Positions 58,205 through 64,000 of a stretch of 64,000 bases of DNA are shown here, in pieces. The DNA is taken from assembly GCA_028456385.1 (NCBI GenBank), contig JALNQF010000050.1, positions 1 through 64,000 on the forward strand. Direction: 5' to 3'. The number at the start of each line of letters is the position of its first letter. Positions within the stretch are counted from its first letter, which is position 1. The position numbers and the translations under genes were made by a program. The stretch comes from Ophiosphaerella korrae (Eukaryota > Ascomycota > Dothideomycetes > Pleosporales > Phaeosphaeriaceae). The notes beneath the pieces were generated by a model. That model was not told the origin of the DNA, made no database searches, and saw only the letters and a list, made by a program, of their open reading frames with translations.

Positions 58205-60437
58205 ATGGAACCAGTATCAACAAAAAAACAGTATCACCACTACATACCTCAATTCCTACTTCGAAATTTCATGATCAATCCACCGAAAGAGCGCAGCAAA
58301 CACCCTAAGAAGAGAAAGAAAGTCGCGAATAATGCAATGGTCAAAGTTGTCGGCTTCACGGAAGATACACCTCTGATTAGGGAAGCACCCGCCAAACGAA
58401 CGTTTGGGAAAATGGATATGTACAAGGATGATTCCAAGTTCAGCGAGGGAGAGCAGTACATGCTGGAGCAAAAATTAGGTGGCCTTGAAAGAGAAGCTAG
58501 TAGGATCGTCAAACGAATAGTGGAAGCGCACAGATCCAGGTGCTCAGAAATCTCACTATGCCCCAGTGACAGTCATCGTCTTCGAAAATTCGTCTTCGTC
58601 ATGAAATATCGAGGTCCACTATTCTTCGAACGTTTCAACCATGAAAAGATTGAAGATTATGTCGCGAGTGATCGCGATGCTTTTCTGAATTACGCCCGCA
58701 AAAAGAATTTCAAGAGACCTTTGGACATATGGTTCGACAACCTCATAAAGATAATCGACATCGCCGTAGACCCCAAGGGTAAGTGGTTGTGGGACCTCAC
58801 GACAACGATCTACCCTCCGGATGCGCTCTGGCTCATGACACACTTTAAAACCAAGTACCCAGCCTTCGTGACACCGTCGAATCCCGGAGACGAATTTCTT
58901 CTCACGGAAAACTCATTCGGTATTCATGAAGGTCCGGTAGACTATTCGACCAATATTATAACCGGCGCGCAGACCATAACTGCGTATTCTGAACACCATG
59001 TTCTGTGTATATTTGCTCCAGACCTCGCCTTGATACTGCGACATAACTATCTACCAGAAATAGAAGAAGATCTAGACGAAAACAAACGGCACGAAAAAGA
59101 GCGGGCGCTGCTTGGGAATGCAAGGTCATTCAAGGATCCGCAACATGCCAATTCAATTCTCCTCGATTTACTCGTCCTAAAACCTAGGAATACGCATGAA
59201 GAGTTGTTAGGCGGATGGTACGCTAGTCCGACCCGTCGAGGCGACCAAGCACAAGATGATGACAAATTGGTGTTTCCATTTTTCCACCTTGAAACAAAAC
59301 ATGTGCAAATTATCAATACCATCATGCTAGATCAAGCTCATGGTATTTCAGATCTTGTGTTCAGATCCGAACCGGCGCTGCGCAGGGCGGTTGAATTCTA
59401 TCTTGACTATCCAACTCTGACGAGAGGAATATACAGCTTGAAAACCATTACTGAGAGACCCGATGACAAAAGGTTGTTGTTTCTAAAAAAAGCTAGAAAG
59501 ACTTGTGCATGGACTTGGATCAGAAGTGAAAGCACGATACCACATTGATCCCCTCATCGACGAAACTAGCGAAAATGACGAGACTGACGAACCGGATCTC
59601 AACGACATCATCGCCGAGGTTCTCAAGACCGCGACTCCTGTACTCCCAAACCACCCACATCCCATAGTCCTGGCCATGACCATCATGATGGAAGTGTTAC
59701 ACAAGGCTAAGCTCACGATTCTTAATATTCATGCGATCGATGCCATCCTTGCAGAAGACCAACGGCCAACGTATCCGGAAACCATATTCCAAGCCGTCCA
59801 GAGAGCGCCGCAAGCGAGCCTGAACCAAGAATATGCAGACCAACTAGTTGGGTTGGATTTGAATTTTTGGAAAGCAGGATGGAATGAACTTGTTGAAAAA
59901 GCAGGCGAAATTTCTGGTGCGAATAGGGACGAAGTAATGAATACGATGCGCGAGCAATTGAAGGCAATTGGTGTTGAGCCAGGTATGAAGGCTGTTCGTG
60001 ACCAATTTCATTTTGCCGATTTGAGTAATGCCTACGTGAATCCGGCAAATTTGCGGGATGGGCGCATGTCAAGCGTTGAGAGCACACGTGTAACAGCAGC
60101 TAAGACCCAAGGTCTTTTAAGAGCAGGCTTAAGAAAAGGGTTCGAGGCCCTTGGACAAGATATTGGCATGCCTAGCCCCAAGAGACTAGATTCTTTTGAG
60201 ATCAAAGGTATTTCGAATGAAATTGACAAGGCTCCCAAAGCTGCCAACCAAGACATCATCAGCAAATTGCCTGCTCCGATGAATGGTCACACAAATCGAC
60301 GGGGAGGCGGTGCTGCCAAGTCTCGTCTAGATTGGCAGCGTATTCATCAGCAGCAGCTTTTTGAAGCGCGAATGAAAACCTTTTCTGAGTTATGCTTCGT
60401 GGTGGGACTTGTTATCTGGTTTCTGTTTTTCAAGTAA
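58205..60437 (+). pseudogene. DUF4238 protein with one-base frameshift and C-terminal membrane anchor
   Basis: The first frame (ATG 58205) begins with the DUF4238 hallmark QYHHYIPQFLLRNF and runs 447 codons; its last 18 codons look random. The conserved sense moves to the next frame at an A7 run (59485-59491): LERLVHGLGSEVKARYHIDP continues to FSELCFVVGLVIWFLFFK-stop at 60435-60437. With six A instead of seven, one protein of about 743 residues would result. The last 18 residues form a tail anchor, so it would be membrane-bound with a cytosolic body. DUF4238 is a family of unknown biochemical function, in fungi and bacteria. No intron fits the junction. Homopolymer sequencing error is a real alternative to a true frameshift. 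Confidence 0.75.
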
Positions 60438-62019
60438 GGTGGGCAGCCATGCGCTAGGATGGCAATCTACTGGATCAAGACATAGTATGCGTAAAAGAAG
60501 CCTTTAAGTACTATGACGATAACCTCAACATTGTGGGGCATGCGCAGGTATTTGGGGTTCAGGTTCGGGGTGTCTCCGGGATAAATCGGAGAGTTTCGTT
60601 GCTGCCTTGGCGCCACCTCTGCCGTGCTGCTGGTTTGCCAGTTAGATGTGAACTTCCCACCCACCCCTAGCCCCATATCGCCTCATACGGATCCAATTCT
60701 CACTTGTCTGCCTTGTTGCTAGTGCGCACGCTTTTCAGTGCTGTCCTATTTGTTTTCTGCTTGACGCAATGTGGTTGGTAGAGTGTTGGATGACGTGTTG
60801 GTAACTCATCAAGAGAAAAGGCTGGGCTTCTTCCTCATACTCGCTTCGATCTGTCGCATCCCCTTTAGCTTGAGATACAAATGTAGTGCTGTAATTGGGC
60901 CCTGCCAAGTTTTTGACAAGTTTTTGCTGGGGATATTCGATCATCATGCTCGCTGAACGCTCTTAAGTTCGACCTCGCCAATGATGTCTGCGGGCGTCAT
61001 CGTTGCTGCGGCATCCGCCTTACGCTTGCCGAGCGCGAGATTCTACGGATGGAAGATATGGGAAATTGTGTCAGAAGCTTGGACCGCAAGGACGGTGCGA
61101 AGATAGGTGTCGTTGCCCACAATAATAACGACTACTTAGTGTAATCATTTTTTCGGCTACTCATCACCGATTCTACGTCGCAGAACGATTGGGTCGGCAT
61201 GAGGTGGGAGCCATTGACGGGGGTTCGCGGTAAGTGGAGGTTGAGTGCGAAGCCTGGAGTCTCGCTAGCCCTTGTGCTTGTCACCTGGCGTTCAGCCCCG
61301 AATGTTGAGCGCATTTTGTTTTGGGCGTGATGCAGACAGCAGCGGGGTTTGGTTGGTAGAGGGACTCTGCATAGAGTATGATGTGGCGATTAGGCGCAAA
61401 ATACGATCAAAACCACCAGCCCCAACATAGCTAGCTCCGAAGCTTTTCCCTACTCTTCCTGATCCGATTTTCTGCTGTGTCGTGGATATTCCGATTCGGC
61501 TGCAGATGTCTCCTGCTAATGCGACAGCACCGAGAGTTTCATGTGGGATCTCTCTATTACTCTTCACAGAAATGGCAGGAAACATGAAATTGCTGACATT
61601 CGATATGGAGAATCCAAGGAAGATTGCGACAGATAGGACAACGGAGGCGGGCACAGCCTAGCGGCGCATGACAGAAAACACGCCAGGTTTCGGTAGAATT
61701 TTCATCGTGTTCATGTCCTTGCGGCAGGGGGTAATTCAAGACTCAAATTCGGAGAAGAGCAGGCATATGAGAATACGTAGGCGCGTCTTGTAGATGCTAA
61801 GACGATGTGTGGGCAGGCTGGAAACGCCATGCAGGAGCTCAACACGCGCATGTAGCCACTCTCCGGTGTGTAGGTAGAATAAACTTATTACTAATATCGA
61901 AACTCAAGCTAGCATCGGTAGGAGTTGGTTGCAGAATGTTGAATGGGTTGTATAGCGTAAATGAGCTAGCGAGTTGATCAATTGTTGGAGATAAGCTCAT
62001 CTGACCATGGAGTTGTTTT
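60438..62019. other. Intergenic 1.6 kb with weak coding traces
   Basis: Minus-strand pieces such as LALGKRKADAAATMTPADII (about 61045-60985) and NREIPHETLGAVALAGDICS (about 61560-61500) look protein-like, but no family, start or continuous frame can be given. Confidence 0.35.
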
Positions 62020-62241
62020 CAGTTGGGATGAGACAAAAGATTTTCGGCTGAAAGAGGCTAATATACCTGTTCTGGTTTGGCGCCATCTCAACTGAGGCAA
62101 ATCTATTGGTCAGTTGGCCTGCTGCCCTCGTTCAGTTGGGATGAGAAAAAGATTTTCAGCTAAAAGAGGCTAATATACTAGTTGTAGTTTAGCGCCATCA
62201 CAACCTCGCTTAATCCATGGTCAGTTGACCTGCTGACTCGT
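62020..62241. repeat. Tandem duplication, 114-bp unit, two copies
   Basis: Both copies (62020-62133 and 62134-62241) begin CAGTTGGGATGAGA, share GAGGCTAATATAC and GCGCCATC, and end CAGTTGRCCTGCTGMC. Many differences are transitions such as GGCTGAAAG against AGCTAAAAG and TTTGG against TTTAG. Confidence 0.85.
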
Positions 62242-62708
62242 GGGCAGGCCACGATGGATCATGGCTATGGCTCCACATCTCATACCACTTGCAACTCTCC
62301 TAATTTACTGGCGCTATGCCATCAAAACTCAAAGTGCATTAGAGAGGTATGAACCAACCTGCGGGGAGTGCCCAAACATTGTACCCGCCCCTAGCGCCCG
62401 TGGGCACATGCGGGAAACAAGGCCGCCGCATTCAAACACAATACCGTCACTAGTCAAAGGCACTCGAGGCTTGCGCCTCTACGAGCTGTCGGCAACTCTT
62501 ACATATGCAATGGAAGATAGCCCGATGAATGCCAGTACTAGCAGAACAACAGGCTTGGAGTCGGCGTCACTGGCACGCTACTTCCAAAAAGCATTCTATG
62601 AATTTGTCACCAGAAGATTGAAAGAGCCGATTCCTGCACACCTAGCTTATACAAAAACAAATTTGGAATTGAGAGCGTTTCGGATCCCGGCAACTGTACT
62701 GACGCAGA
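62242..62708. other. Intergenic downstream of the CmcJ/AsaB-like gene
   Basis: A plus-strand ORF crosses this stretch into the gene's last exon; it shows no family resemblance and is treated as antisense noise. Confidence 0.4.
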
Positions 62709-63848
62709 TCAAGGACCATTCATTGCACGCAACCCATTCTTTTTCGATTCAATCACAATCGCTCTAACCTCCACACTTTCCCTCGGCGCAACAACATCCT
62801 CCCAACCCGGGAGATTGAATGCGCTATGCGGTATACCTGTCTACGTCAACATACGCCCTCAAAACACATATGCTCAATCAGAAATACTTGCCAGATGCGC
62901 TTTCCTCTCCAACATCGCTATCCCATGTCACAAACACAAAAACTTCATGCGGCTTCTGATGGCTGAGATAATACCACTGTTGATCCACAGTATGTTGGAG
63001 AATGTACATTTCGCCGGTGAAATATTCGCCAGGTCGATCTACGGCCTTCAAATCACTCACATTGACGGATCGTGGATCACAGAAGGCTAGCGGAGTGTCT
63101 TCAACTTGACTGCACATCGGGCGCCAGGCACTGGAATAAAGAGTCAATAAGAACCGACCACTAACAAGAGTCAGGGAGTCGATTCACTTTACAATACGGA
63201 AGCGCCACTTGTCGGCGTGGCGAAGATACTTTTGGATTTCTTCTTCATTGAGATAGCGCTCGACCCGCTGCCATCCACAGTCTCTAGAAACGTCTTTGCT
63301 AGGGATTAGCGCAGATAGCAGTTAGTCGGAGGTATTGGGACAACTGACCAACGTGTGCGCGGTGAGAGGGAATATCTGGCTCGCGGTTGGTCCCAGGTGC
63401 AGTGGTTTCAGACGCACGATAGGTTTTCTGATTTCTCATAAACTGATGAAGACATTAAATTAGCACGATACGCTTCCAGATAGCGTCTCATAGCTGTTAC
63501 CCGAGTATTGTAAGCAACTACGCAGTCTGGCTGGAACACTTCCTTCAAGAGATCGACGGTCTCATGCACGTATGGATTGCTGTTGTCTTCCTGCTGGAGA
63601 CTATTGAGATGTTTGCTTTTATGGCTCACCAATCGAAAGAAATCTGAAGGGAGCGCTGCCCCGATCTTTATACCACGCAAGTCTTTGATCATGCAGGTGT
63701 GTTCAACAAAGTTGATATTTGTTGGCGGATAATCCTCTGGGAGGTCGGGGCGTAGGATAAGGTAAGGTTTTTCGTATTTCCACTTGGAACAGTCGTCAAT
63801 GAATTGAATGGTAGCGTGCACAGCGCCATCTTTGGTCGTATCTAGCAT
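62709..63848 (-). CDS. CmcJ/AsaB-like hydroxylase/desaturase
   Basis: Exons are 63848-63501, 63442-63349, 63293-63188, 63130-62892 and 62836-62709 (915 nt, 304 residues, whole codons). The introns of 55-58 bp include one GC-AG intron (GGCAAGT donor at 62891) and one AAAG acceptor. The protein reads ATIQFIDDCSKWKYEKPYLI near the start, then MIKDLRG, HRAHVD (the HxD metal-site candidate), KWRFRIVNAWRP, TPLAFCDPRSVNVSDL, YYLSHQKPHEVFVFVTWDSD and SGIPHSAFNLPG, ending PRESVEVRAIVI. This order is that of the fungal CmcJ/AsaB/GA4-desaturase-like family, non-haem iron enzymes mostly from secondary metabolism. The substrate is unknown. It is intact, and its cluster partners, if any, lie beyond the right edge. 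Confidence 0.88.
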
Positions 63849-64000
63849 GTTGTAGTGCGTTATGGGGTACGCGCAGCTGGTTGGATAGAGAAAGTGAGAA
63901 AGGGGGGAAGGGCTAGGCTAAATGTGAAGGTTGTATAGTTTCGCTTGGGAAAGATGCCAACGATAACGAATTTTGAGAGGCAGCAACTCTTCTTATGGCA
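63849..64000. promoter_or_regulatory. Upstream region of the CmcJ/AsaB-like gene
   Basis: The 150 bp before the start codon contain a purine-rich stretch (about 63885-63912) and no clear TATA box. Confidence 0.35.

Noticed and set aside
59505..60437. Second gene downstream of the DUF4238 ORF
   Set aside because: It starts at GTG without an ATG or a promoter gap, and its sense continues directly from the first frame at the A7 run.

Overview
The window is nuclear DNA of a filamentous ascomycete, most likely a dothideomycete of the Pleosporales type (inference). Introns are short (43-79 bp, apart from one of 169 bp), with GTRNGT donors. The gene families are typically fungal: CFEM receptor, HET and NACHT proteins, a DHA1 transporter, GH11 xylanase, FSH hydrolase and a CmcJ/AsaB-like oxidoreductase. 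Transposons carry the one-sided C->T/G->A damage left by repeat-induced point mutation (RIP).

Layout. 1-4.8 kb is the RIP-destroyed end of a Copia retrotransposon. 4.8-10.9 kb is a nest of a second LTR element of which only gag can be recognised; one LTR carries a clean 55-bp tandem array. 11.4-14 kb is a scrapyard: a coiled-coil gene with CAR->TAR stops, a pogo transposase end, a solo LTR, and the 3' end of a NO VEIN/sacsin-type gene. Then come an intact P450 (14.3-16.0), a deleted Tc1/mariner copy (17.0-17.7), an intact CFEM-7TM receptor (18.1-19.6), a HET gene with four in-frame stops (20.8-23.2), a broken secreted-protein gene (25.2-25.7) and the essential MOT1 gene (26.5-32.6), which has a 5-nt first coding exon.

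34.4-42.9 kb looks like a decayed polyketide locus: protein-kinase pseudogene, half a ketosynthase, a small secreted ORF, an intact DHA1 transporter and an FSH-type hydrolase pseudogene. 43.3-46.2 kb holds a PEBP-like gene, an isochorismatase gene with one stop, and an intact GH11 xylanase. 47.9-55.4 kb is again remnants: NACHT, aminoglycoside-phosphotransferase-like, HNH and SNF2-like helicase, the last with an LTR-like sequence at its 5' end. The right end has an intact F-box-like gene, a DUF4238 gene split by a one-base shift, a 114-bp tandem duplication and an intact five-exon CmcJ/AsaB-like gene.

Taken together, intact housekeeping and niche genes alternate with non-self-recognition genes (HET, NACHT, kinase, NO VEIN-like, helicase), most of them disabled by transition-type stops. 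This fits an accessory, repeat-bordered compartment. All exon structures were built by eye; five multi-exon genes close exactly to whole codons, which supports them. No database search was possible.
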